Shown here one piece after another: positions 9,550-18,156 of a stretch of 64,000 bases of DNA. The DNA comes from an uncultured Porphyromonadaceae bacterium (GTDB lineage: Bacteria > Bacteroidota > Bacteroidia > Bacteroidales > Muribaculaceae). Within the stretch, counting starts at the first letter, position 1. Every line of letters starts with the position of its first letter. Below the pieces are notes generated by a model. The model worked only from the letters and a program-made list of their open reading frames with translations, did not search any database and was not told the origin of the DNA. Both the position numbers and the translations under genes were made by a program. The stretch lies in NCBI GenBank assembly GCA_947178165.1, contig CAMWXH010000002.1, positions 1-64,000 on the forward strand, written 5' to 3'.

Positions 9550-10233
9550 ATGACAGAAAATCGAATTTTATCAGATTGCAAAAAGCCATCCGGTCTTTCG
9601 GCCGGGTGGCTTGCCCTAATTATAATCCTTGGCGTGATAATCGCGGATCAGGCATTGAAGATATGGGTTAAGACCTCTTTCTATCTTGGCGAGGATTTAG
9701 CCGTGACCTCCTGGTTTCAGTTAAAATTTATTGAAAACAATGGCATGGCATTCGGGATGGAGCTATGGAATAAACTTGTGCTTACATTCGGAAGAATAGT
9801 CGCTGTGTGTCTTTTTATATGGTTCCTATATAAAATTAAGGCCACCACCCAGATCAGAAGAGGCTTCATTGTCTGCGTCGCCTTGATCACGGCAGGCGCG
9901 GCAGGGAATATTTTTGATTGTGTTTTCTATGGCGTGATTTTCAATAACCCGATGCCCCCGGAAGTTGCAACAATTTTTCCTCCCGACGGCGGTTATTCCA
10001 CATGGTTTGAAGGACGCGTGGTTGACATGCTCTATTTCCCTTTTTTCGATTTTTATTGGCCTGAATGGGTTCCCGTTGTAGGTGGAAGATATTATGAATT
10101 CTTTGCATATATATTCAATTTGGCAGATTCTGCAATATGTGTAGGAGTTGCTTTATTGATTTTCTTCTATTCCAAGGATGCCACACTTGCTTTTAAAGCA
10201 ATAAGCAAGAATCCGGATTTAACTGATAATTAA
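9550..10233 (+). CDS. lspA: Signal peptidase II (lipoprotein signal peptidase)
   Basis: Integral inner-membrane aspartic protease that removes the signal peptide from diacylglyceryl-modified prolipoproteins. The catalytic aspartates are D159 in GRVVDMLYFP and D193 in FNLADSAIC, and the conserved ENNGMAFGM segment is present near residue 62. At 227 aa it is longer than enterobacterial LspA (about 165) because of an insertion before the first Asp (residues 125-150, Pro-rich), as in other Bacteroidetes. It sits between ileS and a lipoprotein gene, a logical neighbour since that product is a substrate. Confidence 0.93.
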   Translation: MTENRILSDCKKPSGLSAGWLALIIILGVIIADQALKIWVKTSFYLGEDLAVTSWFQLKFIENNGMAFGMELWNKLVLTFGRIVAVCLFIWFLYKIKATTQIRRGFIVCVALITAGAAGNIFDCVFYGVIFNNPMPPEVATIFPPDGGYSTWFEGRVVDMLYFPFFDFYWPEWVPVVGGRYYEFFAYIFNLADSAICVGVALLIFFYSKDATLAFKAISKNPDLTDN

Positions 10234-10245
10234 TCCTTTGTCAAG

Positions 10246-11082
10246 ATGTTTAGAAAAATCTTTTCAAGATATATTGCATTATTCTTTTCCCTTCTTGTTG
10301 TGGCCTGTTCCGACCGCCCTGAAAATATACCGTCTGATTCAAAGATGGTTAAAGTCATGGCCGATATGGAGATGGCACAGGCTTACGTGCAATCAAAAGG
10401 TTACCGGGATAATAATGCGGAGAACAGGGAGAGGATACTCAAATATGTGCTTGAAAAGAATGGAATGACAAGAGAGGATTTTGACAGCACGCTTTCTTGG
10501 TATGGAAGGCATATTGACAAGTATGACGACCTTTACGCAAAAGTTGATAAAGAGCTTGCACGAAGGGAATCAAAAATATCTGGCAATAACGCTGAGATGC
10601 TTTCAAACGACTTGTGGCCATATTCAAGATATCTTGTGATTTCATCAAAATCATCTTCCGACAATCTCTCATTTCGTATTCCAACATCAGAAGTTGAGAA
10701 AGGAGACAGATTGTCATGGAAATTCAGGTTGAATATGCCGACAGATGGAAACGCGATGTTCGGTGTGAAATATACTGACGGCACCATGTCCTATGTCACC
10801 CAAAACCTGAGTGGCGACAATATTGAAGTCTCTTTGCAAACAGATTCTGCACGCAGAGTGAAAGATATTTTCGGAAATCTTAAAGTGAATATCGTTCGCT
10901 CATTTGTCGGCCTTGACAGTTTAACCCTCTCGGCGGCTCCGTTTGACAGCACAATTTATTACCGTATCAGTTCAGCAAAAAGATTTTCAGGACCTAAAGC
11001 AAAAATTAAAAAGCCGGAGAAGAAGGATTCTATTGTCACAGTAAAAGATTCCTTGAATTCATTTCAAAAAAGAAGCGAGTGA
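10246..11082 (+). CDS. DUF4296-domain lipoprotein
   Basis: A lipoprotein signal peptide is clear: basic MFRK, a hydrophobic run, and the lipobox LLVVAC with the lipidated Cys at residue 21. The mature N-terminal half (about 27-115) fits DUF4296, a Bacteroidetes family of unknown function often encoded beside lspA. The C-terminal half is beta-rich, then ends in a Lys-rich tail. It starts 12 nt after lspA and probably belongs to the ddl-ileS-lspA transcript. The biochemical role is unknown. Confidence 0.75.
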   Translation: MFRKIFSRYIALFFSLLVVACSDRPENIPSDSKMVKVMADMEMAQAYVQSKGYRDNNAENRERILKYVLEKNGMTREDFDSTLSWYGRHIDKYDDLYAKVDKELARRESKISGNNAEMLSNDLWPYSRYLVISSKSSSDNLSFRIPTSEVEKGDRLSWKFRLNMPTDGNAMFGVKYTDGTMSYVTQNLSGDNIEVSLQTDSARRVKDIFGNLKVNIVRSFVGLDSLTLSAAPFDSTIYYRISSAKRFSGPKAKIKKPEKKDSIVTVKDSLNSFQKRSE

Positions 11083-11360
11083 TGAGTGAGCAAAGAATTG
11101 ACGGCTATCTTAGCAGGAAATTGACAGTTGATCGCCTGAACGGCGATATTAACGAGTTTAGTCTCCATATAGTCAAACCTGTTTATTCGGAGAATGAAAA
11201 TCCGCAATCCGAGGGAATTTCCCGGTTGCGGATTTTTATGTCTGATTTCATTTTGGAGCCATACACGTCAGAAATTCCTTATATTATATATGTTGATGTG
11301 CCTCTCATAATTAAAGAGATTTCCCTTGGGAAATTCATGCTTACAGTGCAGGAAACATGA
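11082..11360 (+). CDS. Doubtful 92-residue ORF overlapping the DUF4296 stop
   Basis: The ATG at 11082 overlaps the preceding stop (TGATG); a GTG lies one codon earlier. I recognise no domain, signal or membrane segment. A perfect terminator hairpin at 11197-11237 lies inside the frame, so transcripts from the upstream operon would mostly end before this ORF is complete. It may be non-coding 3' sequence, or a gene read only by readthrough. Confidence 0.25.
   Translation: MSEQRIDGYLSRKLTVDRLNGDINEFSLHIVKPVYSENENPQSEGISRLRIFMSDFILEPYTSEIPYIIYVDVPLIIKEISLGKFMLTVQET
11197..11237 (+). terminator. Strong hairpin terminator downstream of the ddl-lipoprotein operon
   Basis: An 11-bp perfect stem (AAAATCCGCAA at 11197-11207 with 11226-11236) with an inner GGGAAATTTCCC-like palindrome is followed by T residues. 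It lies 115 nt after the DUF4296 stop and works in either direction by symmetry. Confidence 0.7.
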
Positions 11361-11414
11361 TAAGGGCAATGCAATTTACCGGTTTTTCCTATTGAAAAGA
11401 TTATTACAGATAAG

Positions 11415-11455
11415 TTTCAAGTTACGCCTCACATAAAATCGGATAAAACTTGAAA
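11415..11455. promoter_or_regulatory. Inverted repeat over the hut promoter (candidate operator)
   Basis: TTTCAAGTT at 11415-11423 and AACTTGAAA at 11447-11455 are perfect 9-bp inverted arms with a 23-nt centre. The right arm covers the -33 TTG of the hut promoter, so a dimeric regulator bound here could block it. No regulator is identified. Confidence 0.4.
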
Positions 11456-11480
11456 ATGTGATAAAACTTTTTTAAATTTG
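11450..11480 (+). promoter_or_regulatory. Promoter of the hut operon
   Basis: TTG at 11450-11452 and TAAATTTG at 11473-11480 with a 20-nt spacer match the Bacteroidetes consensus. The predicted leader is about 70 nt. Confidence 0.7.
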
Positions 11481-11557
11481 TAACGGAATAATACAGCTAT
11501 TTGAGGTAGCATATTTTTCTATTAGGAAAGTATAAAATAACCTTCTAATCATAATTC

Positions 11558-13555
11558 ATGAAAACAGAACTTATTACATTATCCTCCGAGTGGCCGGAGA
11601 TGAGTGATTTTGTAGAAGGCATTCGCAGGGCACCCGACAGAGGTTACACCCTTACGCCTGAAAAAACCATTACAGCCTTAAAGAATGCCTTGAGGTATCT
11701 TCCGGAGGAGCTTCATGAGAAAGCCGCTCCCGAGTTTCTTGAGGAACTCCGCACCCGTGGACGTGTTTATGCCTATCGCTGGCGTCCAAAAGGTGATCTG
11801 AAAGCAAAGCCCATTGATGAATACAAAGGGAAATGTCTTGCCGGAAAGGCTTTTCAGGTTATGATTGATAACAATCTTTGTTTCGATATTGCCTTATATC
11901 CATACGAGCTTGTAACATACGGTGAAACGGGCCAGGTTTGTCAGAACTGGCTTCAATATAGATTGATAAAGAAATATCTTGAGGAGCTGACTGAAAATCA
12001 GACGTTAGTTGTTGAATCGGGTCATCCTCTCGGACTGTTCCCTTCCAAGCCGGATGCTCCGCGTGTCATCATCACTAACGCAATGATGGTTGGTCTTTTT
12101 GACAATCCGCATGATTGGCATGAGGCAATGCAGATGGGTGTGGCCAACTACGGTCAGATGACAGCTGGAGGCTGGATGTATATCGGGCCGCAGGGAATAG
12201 TGCATGGCACGTTCAACACCCTTCTCAATGCAGGGAGAATGAAACTTGGAGTGCCCCAGGATGGAGATTTGCGTGGTCATCTTTTTGTTTCTTCCGGATT
12301 AGGAGGCATGAGTGGCGCTCAGCCCAAAGCTGCCGAGATTGCAGGCGCCGCCGCAATCATTGCAGAGGTTGACCTTTCAAGAATTGAAACAAGAAAGAAT
12401 CAGGGCTGGGTCAAAGAGGTAACTGATGATATTGAAGAAGCTTTCCGTTTGGCAGAGGAAGCAATGAAGAAAGGCGAGCCTACATCAATTGCATATCACG
12501 GCAATGTGGTTGACCTTTTGGAATATGCTGTGGAACACAATAAGAAAATAGAGCTCCTTTCCGACCAGACATCTTGCCATGCAGTGTATGAAGGTGGATA
12601 TTGTCCGGCAGGAATCACATTCGAGGAAAGGACAAGATTGCTTCACGAAGATCCGGAAGAATTCCGTAAAAAGATAGATGAAACACTCAAGCGTCATTAC
12701 AATGCTATCAAGACTCTTGTGGAGAGAGGCACCTACTTCTTTGATTATGGCAACTCCTTCATGAAGGCAATATATGATGCCGGCGTAAAAGAGATCTCAA
12801 AGAATGGCATTGATGAGAAAGATGGTTTCATCTGGCCCTCATACGTTGAGGATATAATGGGACCGATGCTGTTTGACTTCGGTTACGGTCCTTTCCGTTG
12901 GGTATGCCTGAGTGGAAAACATGAGGATTTGGTAAAAACTGATAAGGCAGCCATGGAATGTATCGACCCGAATCGTCGCGGCCAAGACATGGATAACTAT
13001 AACTGGATTCGCGATGCAGAGAAGAATGCATTGGTGGTAGGCACGCAAGCACGTATCCTTTATCAAGATGCAATGGGACGTCTCCGAATTGCCCTTAAAT
13101 TCAATGAAATGGTAAGAAACGGAGAAGTTGGCCCAATAATGTTAGGACGCGATCATCACGATGTGAGCGGAACAGATTCACCCTTCCGTGAAACTTCCAA
13201 CATAAAAGATGGCTCAAACGTAATGGCAGATATGGCTGTTCAATGTTTTGCCGGAAACTGCGCCCGCGGAATGAGTCTTGTCGCACTTCATAACGGAGGC
13301 GGCGTAGGAATTGGGAAGGCCGTCAACGGAGGATTCGGAATGGTATGTGATGGTTCCGAACGTGTTGACGAGATTCTGCGTCAGGCTATGCTTTGGGATG
13401 TCATGGGCGGCGTGGCCCGAAGAAGCTGGGCACGTAATGAGAATGCCATGGCTACCGTAAAGGAATGGAATGAAACGCAGGCTGAGAACGGATTTATGAT
13501 TACCGAACCATTTATTGCCGATGAAGAGGCTTTAAGAAACCTTATATCTAAATGA
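11558..13555 (+). CDS. hutU: Urocanate hydratase
   Basis: NAD-dependent lyase that hydrates urocanate to 4-imidazolone-5-propionate, the second step of histidine catabolism in the cytoplasm. Recognisable segments are GLGGMSGAQPKAAEIAG (the NAD-binding Gly-rich region, about 245-265), the Cys-containing TSCHAVYEGGY stretch and the GRDHHDVSGTDSPFRET region near 528. At 665 aa it is longer than the Bacillus/Pseudomonas enzyme (about 555), as is usual in Bacteroidetes. It is first in the hut operon, and its stop overlaps the ftcD start by 4 nt (ATGA), indicating translational coupling. Confidence 0.95.
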   Translation: MKTELITLSSEWPEMSDFVEGIRRAPDRGYTLTPEKTITALKNALRYLPEELHEKAAPEFLEELRTRGRVYAYRWRPKGDLKAKPIDEYKGKCLAGKAFQVMIDNNLCFDIALYPYELVTYGETGQVCQNWLQYRLIKKYLEELTENQTLVVESGHPLGLFPSKPDAPRVIITNAMMVGLFDNPHDWHEAMQMGVANYGQMTAGGWMYIGPQGIVHGTFNTLLNAGRMKLGVPQDGDLRGHLFVSSGLGGMSGAQPKAAEIAGAAAIIAEVDLSRIETRKNQGWVKEVTDDIEEAFRLAEEAMKKGEPTSIAYHGNVVDLLEYAVEHNKKIELLSDQTSCHAVYEGGYCPAGITFEERTRLLHEDPEEFRKKIDETLKRHYNAIKTLVERGTYFFDYGNSFMKAIYDAGVKEISKNGIDEKDGFIWPSYVEDIMGPMLFDFGYGPFRWVCLSGKHEDLVKTDKAAMECIDPNRRGQDMDNYNWIRDAEKNALVVGTQARILYQDAMGRLRIALKFNEMVRNGEVGPIMLGRDHHDVSGTDSPFRETSNIKDGSNVMADMAVQCFAGNCARGMSLVALHNGGGVGIGKAVNGGFGMVCDGSERVDEILRQAMLWDVMGGVARRSWARNENAMATVKEWNETQAENGFMITEPFIADEEALRNLISK

Positions 13556-15252
13556 AAAAAATAGTGGAATGCGTCCCTAATTTTTCTGAGGGTCGCGACC
13601 GAAAGGTTATTGATGCGATAACTGCCGAGATTGAAAAGGGTGGAGAAGTCAAGCTGCTCGATGTTGATCCGGGCGAAGCAACCAATAGAACAGTGGTTAC
13701 TTTTGTGGGTGAACCGGAGGCTGTGGTTGAAGCCGCATTGCGCGGAATGAAGAAGGCCGCCGAGCTTATCGATATGAGCAAGCATCATGGCGCACACCCC
13801 AGGATGGGTGCCACAGATGTTTGTCCGATAATTCCGGTTAGCGGTATCACGCTTGAGGAATGCGCTGAAATTGCCCGGAATCTTGCAAAACGAGCTTCTG
13901 AAGAGCTTAACATCCCTTGCTACTGCTATGAGGCCGCAGCATTTACCCCTGAAAGGAAGAACCTTGCAGTTTGCAGGGAGGGTGAATATGAAGGATTGGC
14001 AGAGCGTATGGGAAACCCCGAAAAAGGACCTGATTTCGGCAACAGGCCCTTCGATGACGGAGTGGCAAAAACCGGATGCACCGCTGTCGGTGCACGTGAC
14101 TTCCTGATCGCGGTTAACTTTAATCTCAACACCACCTCCACAAGAAGGGCAAATGCGATAGCTTTCGATGTCCGTGAAAAGGGACGTCCAATGAGAGAGG
14201 GCGGAAAACCGAATGGCAAACCGATGAAGGATGAGAATGGTGAAACAATCATGATCCCCGGAACGCTTAAAAGCACAAAGGCTATTGGATGGTTCATTGA
14301 TGAATACGGTATAGCTCAAGTTTCGATGAACATAACCGATATGGGTGTTACTCCTCTTCATAAAGCATTTGATGAAGTTTGCCGCGCCGCTGCCGCCAGA
14401 GGTATTCGCGTTACGGGCACGGAGATAGTAGGACTTGTGCCAAAACGTGCTTTGCTTGAAGCAGGAAAACATTATCTTCGTCTCCAACAGCGCTCACTTG
14501 GCCTACCGGAAGAAGAGATAATAAGGATAGCAGTTAAATCAATGGGGCTGGATGAACTCAAACCGTTCCTTCCGGAAGAGAAGATCATCGAATATATGCT
14601 TGAAGCAGGCAAAGAATCTAAGAAATTGGTTGATTTGACCTGCAAGGAATTTGCCGATGAAACAGCTTCTGAATCTCCAGCTCCCGGCGGTGGCTCTATT
14701 TCAGCATATATGGGCGCCCTTGCTGCCGCATTAGGCTCAATGGTCGCTAATCTCTCTGCGCATAAAGCAGGATGGGACGACAGATGGGAAGAATTTTCCG
14801 ATGTTGCGGTCAAAGGCCGTGAGCTGCAAGATCAGCTCATTCACTTGGTTGATGAAGACACCGAGGCTTTCAATAAGATTATGGCTGTATTTGCCATGCC
14901 TAAAAAGACACCCGAAGAGAAAGCCGCAAGAGCCGCTGCAATGGAAGAGGCAACCCTCTATGCCACTCAAGTGCCTTTAAGGACGATGAAAGTTTCGTTC
15001 GAGACTTTTGATATTCTTGAAAAAATGGCTGAGAAGGGTAATCCTGCTTCCGTTTCGGATGCCGGTGTGGGCGCGTTGGCCGCTCGTGCCGCTGTGTTAG
15101 GAGCTTGGCTCAATGTCCGCATTAATGCAGCCGGTCTGAAAGACAGAGCGGTTGCAGAAAAGATTCTTGCTGAGGCTCTTGTTATTGCCGACAAGGCAAA
15201 AGAGGCGGAAGAGAAGATTATCAACATTGTCAATAAGGTTATCGACAGATAA
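13552..15252 (+). CDS. ftcD: Glutamate formimidoyltransferase-formimidoyl-THF cyclodeaminase fusion
   Basis: A bifunctional enzyme. Residues 1-about 300 are the formiminotransferase (start MKKIVECVPNFSEG; candidate catalytic H82 in KHHGAHPRMG), which moves the formimino group from N-formimino-glutamate to tetrahydrofolate. Residues about 345-566 are the cyclodeaminase (ESPAPGGGSISAYMGALAAA is diagnostic), which releases ammonia to give 5,10-methenyl-THF. The mammalian FTCD fusion has the same order. With HutU, HutI and HutH it completes histidine conversion to glutamate. The start is fixed by the ATGA overlap with hutU. Confidence 0.93.
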   Translation: MKKIVECVPNFSEGRDRKVIDAITAEIEKGGEVKLLDVDPGEATNRTVVTFVGEPEAVVEAALRGMKKAAELIDMSKHHGAHPRMGATDVCPIIPVSGITLEECAEIARNLAKRASEELNIPCYCYEAAAFTPERKNLAVCREGEYEGLAERMGNPEKGPDFGNRPFDDGVAKTGCTAVGARDFLIAVNFNLNTTSTRRANAIAFDVREKGRPMREGGKPNGKPMKDENGETIMIPGTLKSTKAIGWFIDEYGIAQVSMNITDMGVTPLHKAFDEVCRAAAARGIRVTGTEIVGLVPKRALLEAGKHYLRLQQRSLGLPEEEIIRIAVKSMGLDELKPFLPEEKIIEYMLEAGKESKKLVDLTCKEFADETASESPAPGGGSISAYMGALAAALGSMVANLSAHKAGWDDRWEEFSDVAVKGRELQDQLIHLVDEDTEAFNKIMAVFAMPKKTPEEKAARAAAMEEATLYATQVPLRTMKVSFETFDILEKMAEKGNPASVSDAGVGALAARAAVLGAWLNVRINAAGLKDRAVAEKILAEALVIADKAKEAEEKIINIVNKVIDR

Positions 15253-15263
15253 GCCCTAACAAT

Positions 15264-16508
15264 ATGAAAGGTAATCTTATAATTAAAAATGCATTTGCAG
15301 TCACTCCGCTTGGCACTTCTGCTGTAAAAGGGGAGAAAATGGGGTCTCTTCGAGAGATTCCGGATGCGACGATTATTGTAAAGGATGAAAGGATACTTTT
15401 CTGCGGAGCTTCTTCAGAAGCTCCGGCAGTGAATGAAGAGGATTTTAAAGTTCTTGATGCTAATCACCGTGTCGTGCTCCCCGGTTTTGTTGATTCTCAC
15501 ACTCATCTTATATTCGGTGGTTATCGTCCTGATGAATTTGAATGGAGGCTGAAAGGAGACTCATATATGAGCATAATGGAGCGTGGCGGTGGAATCCAAT
15601 CCACTGTCAACGCTACCAGAGTTGCAGGAAGTGATGAATTGAAGGAGAAAGCCTTATGGTTCATCAACCGGATGAGCCAAATGGGGGTGACTACGGTTGA
15701 AGCAAAGAGCGGCTATGGTCTTGACCTTGAATCTGAAATCAAGATGCTTGATGTGATTAAGAGCCTTGAAGAAGATGAAAACCTCAAATTGCGTATTGTC
15801 GGAACTTTCCTTGGGGCGCATGCTGTGCCGAAAGAATATAAAGGGAGGACAGAGGAATATGTCGATTTGATGATCAGGGATATGCTTCCGGCCGCAAAAG
15901 GGAAAGCGAAATTCTGCGATATATTCACTGAAAAGAATGTATTCGAAATTGATGAATCACGCCGGTTTATGCAAGCGGCGAAGGATGCCGGGTTCAAACT
16001 AAAATTCCATGCGGATGAGATTGTAACCCTTGGTGGTGCGGAACTTGCCGCTGAATTGGGAGCTGTTTCTGCCGACCATCTCCTTCATGTTAGCGACGAA
16101 GGTGTAAAAGCGATGGCTGAGAAAGGTGTGGTTGCAACCCTTCTTCCTCTCACAGCTTTTGCATTGCGCGAACCATACGCTCCGGCAAGGAAATTCGTAG
16201 ATGCAGGAGCGGCAGTGGCCTTGGCAACCGATCTTAATCCCGGATCATGTTTCAGCGGCTCAATCCCTTTGACCATCGCCTTAGCATGCATCTATATGAA
16301 TATGACAATAGAGGAAACCATTACAGCGCTTACTATCAACGGAGCGGCCGCTTTGGATCTTGCTTCCGAAACCGGGTCGCTTGAAGAGGGGAAGAGCGGT
16401 GATATGATCATACTTGAATTTGACAATTACAGGATGCTTCCTTATTATGTTGGGATGAATTGCGTGTCAACTGTAATTTCAAAAGGCAGAGTTGTTTCAC
16501 AAAACTAA
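15264..16508 (+). CDS. hutI: Imidazolonepropionase
   Basis: Amidohydrolase-superfamily metalloenzyme opening the imidazolone ring to N-formimino-L-glutamate. The metal-binding HxH is H79/H81 in VDSHTHLIFGG. The later ligands lie in KFHADEI (about 250) and the Asp in ATDLNPGS (about 319), whose following FSGSIP loop is typical. The 414-aa length is normal. It is 11 nt from ftcD and 21 nt from hutH, in the same operon. Confidence 0.95.
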   Translation: MKGNLIIKNAFAVTPLGTSAVKGEKMGSLREIPDATIIVKDERILFCGASSEAPAVNEEDFKVLDANHRVVLPGFVDSHTHLIFGGYRPDEFEWRLKGDSYMSIMERGGGIQSTVNATRVAGSDELKEKALWFINRMSQMGVTTVEAKSGYGLDLESEIKMLDVIKSLEEDENLKLRIVGTFLGAHAVPKEYKGRTEEYVDLMIRDMLPAAKGKAKFCDIFTEKNVFEIDESRRFMQAAKDAGFKLKFHADEIVTLGGAELAAELGAVSADHLLHVSDEGVKAMAEKGVVATLLPLTAFALREPYAPARKFVDAGAAVALATDLNPGSCFSGSIPLTIALACIYMNMTIEETITALTINGAAALDLASETGSLEEGKSGDMIILEFDNYRMLPYYVGMNCVSTVISKGRVVSQN

Positions 16509-16529
16509 ATCAAAATCTATAAACCAAAT

Positions 16530-18041
16530 ATGAGTAAACTTGATGTTTATGCAATAGGATCGTCACAGCTAACCTATGATCTTATTGAAAAGATATTAAA
16601 GGATGATACGAAACTTATCCTTTCAGAGGAGGGTAGGTCGCGCATCATGCATTGTCGCGAGTTTCTGGATAAAAAAACCGATGAAAACACTGTCCCCATC
16701 TATGGTGTGACGACAGGATTCGGTTCTCTTTGCAATAAACATATCTCCAGAGAGGATCTTTCAACCCTTCAGGAGAATCTGGTGAAGAGTCATTCATGCA
16801 GTGTCGGCACACCTGTTGACAGCGTTATCGTAAAGCTTATGCTCCTGTTAAAAGCGCATGCATTGACTATGGGATTCAGCGGCGTGCAGGTTGAAACAGT
16901 GGAGCGCATCATAGATTTCTATAATAATGATGCCCTTCCTGTTGTTTATGACCGCGGCTCACTTGGAGCTTCCGGCGACCTTGCACCTCTTGCCAACCTT
17001 TTCCTCCCCTTGATTGGAGAAGGCGAGATGGTGCTTGAAGGCATAAAATATAAGAGCTCCGATGTGCTTAACCGTTTTGGATGGAAACCTATCAAATTGC
17101 AGTCAAAAGAGGGACTCGCGCTGCTCAATGGAACACAGTTCATGAGCGCAAACGGCATCAAGGCCCTTATTGACGGCTGGCACCTGGTTAATTGCTTCGA
17201 TCTCTTCGGCGCTATGTCACTCGAAGCCTTTGATGGAAGGATAGAGCCGTTCTGGGATTGCATTCAACAAGTGCGTCCTCATCCCGGACAGATTCAGACT
17301 GGAAAAGTTTTCCGCGAACTCCTCAAAGGAAGCGAGATCATAAAGAGGGAGAAGGAGCATGTGCAGGATCCCTATTCATTCAGATGTATCCCACAAGTAC
17401 ACGGAGCAGTGAAAGATGCTATGAATCACGTAACAGAGATTCTGCATATCGAAATCAATTCTGTTACGGATAACCCCACTGTATTCCCTGATGAAGATCT
17501 TGTGGTTTCGGGCGGTAACTTCCATGGCGAGCCATTGGCTCTTGCATTCGACTACATGGGTGTGGCTCTCCATGAACTTGGAAACATTTCTGAACGTCGA
17601 ACCGCTCAACTTATACTCGGGCTCCGTGGCCTGCCTGAATTCCTTGTGGCAAAACCGGGCTTGAATTCCGGATTTATGATTCCTCAGTATGCCGCCGCTT
17701 CAATGGTGAGCCAGAATAAGATGTATGCGTGGCCGGCATCTTGCGATTCAATCGTAAGCTCAAACGGTCAGGAAGACCTTGTTTCTATGGGTGCTAATGC
17801 GGGAACAAAGCTTCATAAGATCGTAAACAATCTTAAATATATTGCCGCGATTGAATTGATGAATGCCGCGCAGGGTATTGACTTCCGCCGTCCGCTGAAA
17901 TCATCTCCTTTTATAGAGAAGGTGATGAAAGACTATCGCAAGCATCTCCCATTCGTTGAAGATGATGTTGTTATGGCTGATTATATCGCCAAAACAATGG
18001 AATTCCTTGAGAACTATGAGATTGATTTTGAGGGGGAATAA
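16530..18041 (+). CDS. hutH: Histidine ammonia-lyase
   Basis: First enzyme of the pathway: non-oxidative deamination of L-histidine to urocanate. The self-forming MIO electrophile comes from Ala147-Ser148-Gly149 in RGSLGASGDLAPLA. The catalytic Tyr region (VYGVTTGFGSL-like: IYGVTTGFGSL, about 58) and the conserved QDPYSFRC segment near 275 are present. It is 503 aa, normal length. It is last in the hut operon and is followed by a 19-bp perfect terminator stem. Confidence 0.95.
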   Translation: MSKLDVYAIGSSQLTYDLIEKILKDDTKLILSEEGRSRIMHCREFLDKKTDENTVPIYGVTTGFGSLCNKHISREDLSTLQENLVKSHSCSVGTPVDSVIVKLMLLLKAHALTMGFSGVQVETVERIIDFYNNDALPVVYDRGSLGASGDLAPLANLFLPLIGEGEMVLEGIKYKSSDVLNRFGWKPIKLQSKEGLALLNGTQFMSANGIKALIDGWHLVNCFDLFGAMSLEAFDGRIEPFWDCIQQVRPHPGQIQTGKVFRELLKGSEIIKREKEHVQDPYSFRCIPQVHGAVKDAMNHVTEILHIEINSVTDNPTVFPDEDLVVSGGNFHGEPLALAFDYMGVALHELGNISERRTAQLILGLRGLPEFLVAKPGLNSGFMIPQYAAASMVSQNKMYAWPASCDSIVSSNGQEDLVSMGANAGTKLHKIVNNLKYIAAIELMNAAQGIDFRRPLKSSPFIEKVMKDYRKHLPFVEDDVVMADYIAKTMEFLENYEIDFEGE

Positions 18042-18077
18042 ATTATAATTCACGAATATTTAACTTCATTCAATAAT

Positions 18078-18120
18078 AAAAGAGATGATGCATTTAAGAA
18101 ATAAATGCATCATCTCTTTT
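18078..18120. terminator. Bidirectional terminator between hutH and the rRNA methyltransferase
   Basis: A perfect 19-bp stem (18078-18096 with 18102-18120) around AGAAA starts with AAAA and ends with TTTT, so it can end the plus-strand hut transcript and the convergent minus-strand gene that stops at 18157. Confidence 0.9.
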
Positions 18121-18156
18121 AAACTATCCGAGAAAGTGATGTTCAATTTTGACTCT

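Noticed and set aside
13381..14487. 368-codon open frame on the minus strand opposite ftcD
   Set aside because: It is antisense to a well-defined enzyme gene, has no recognisable domain and is rich in Cys/His/Ser/Phe as expected of reverse-strand frames.
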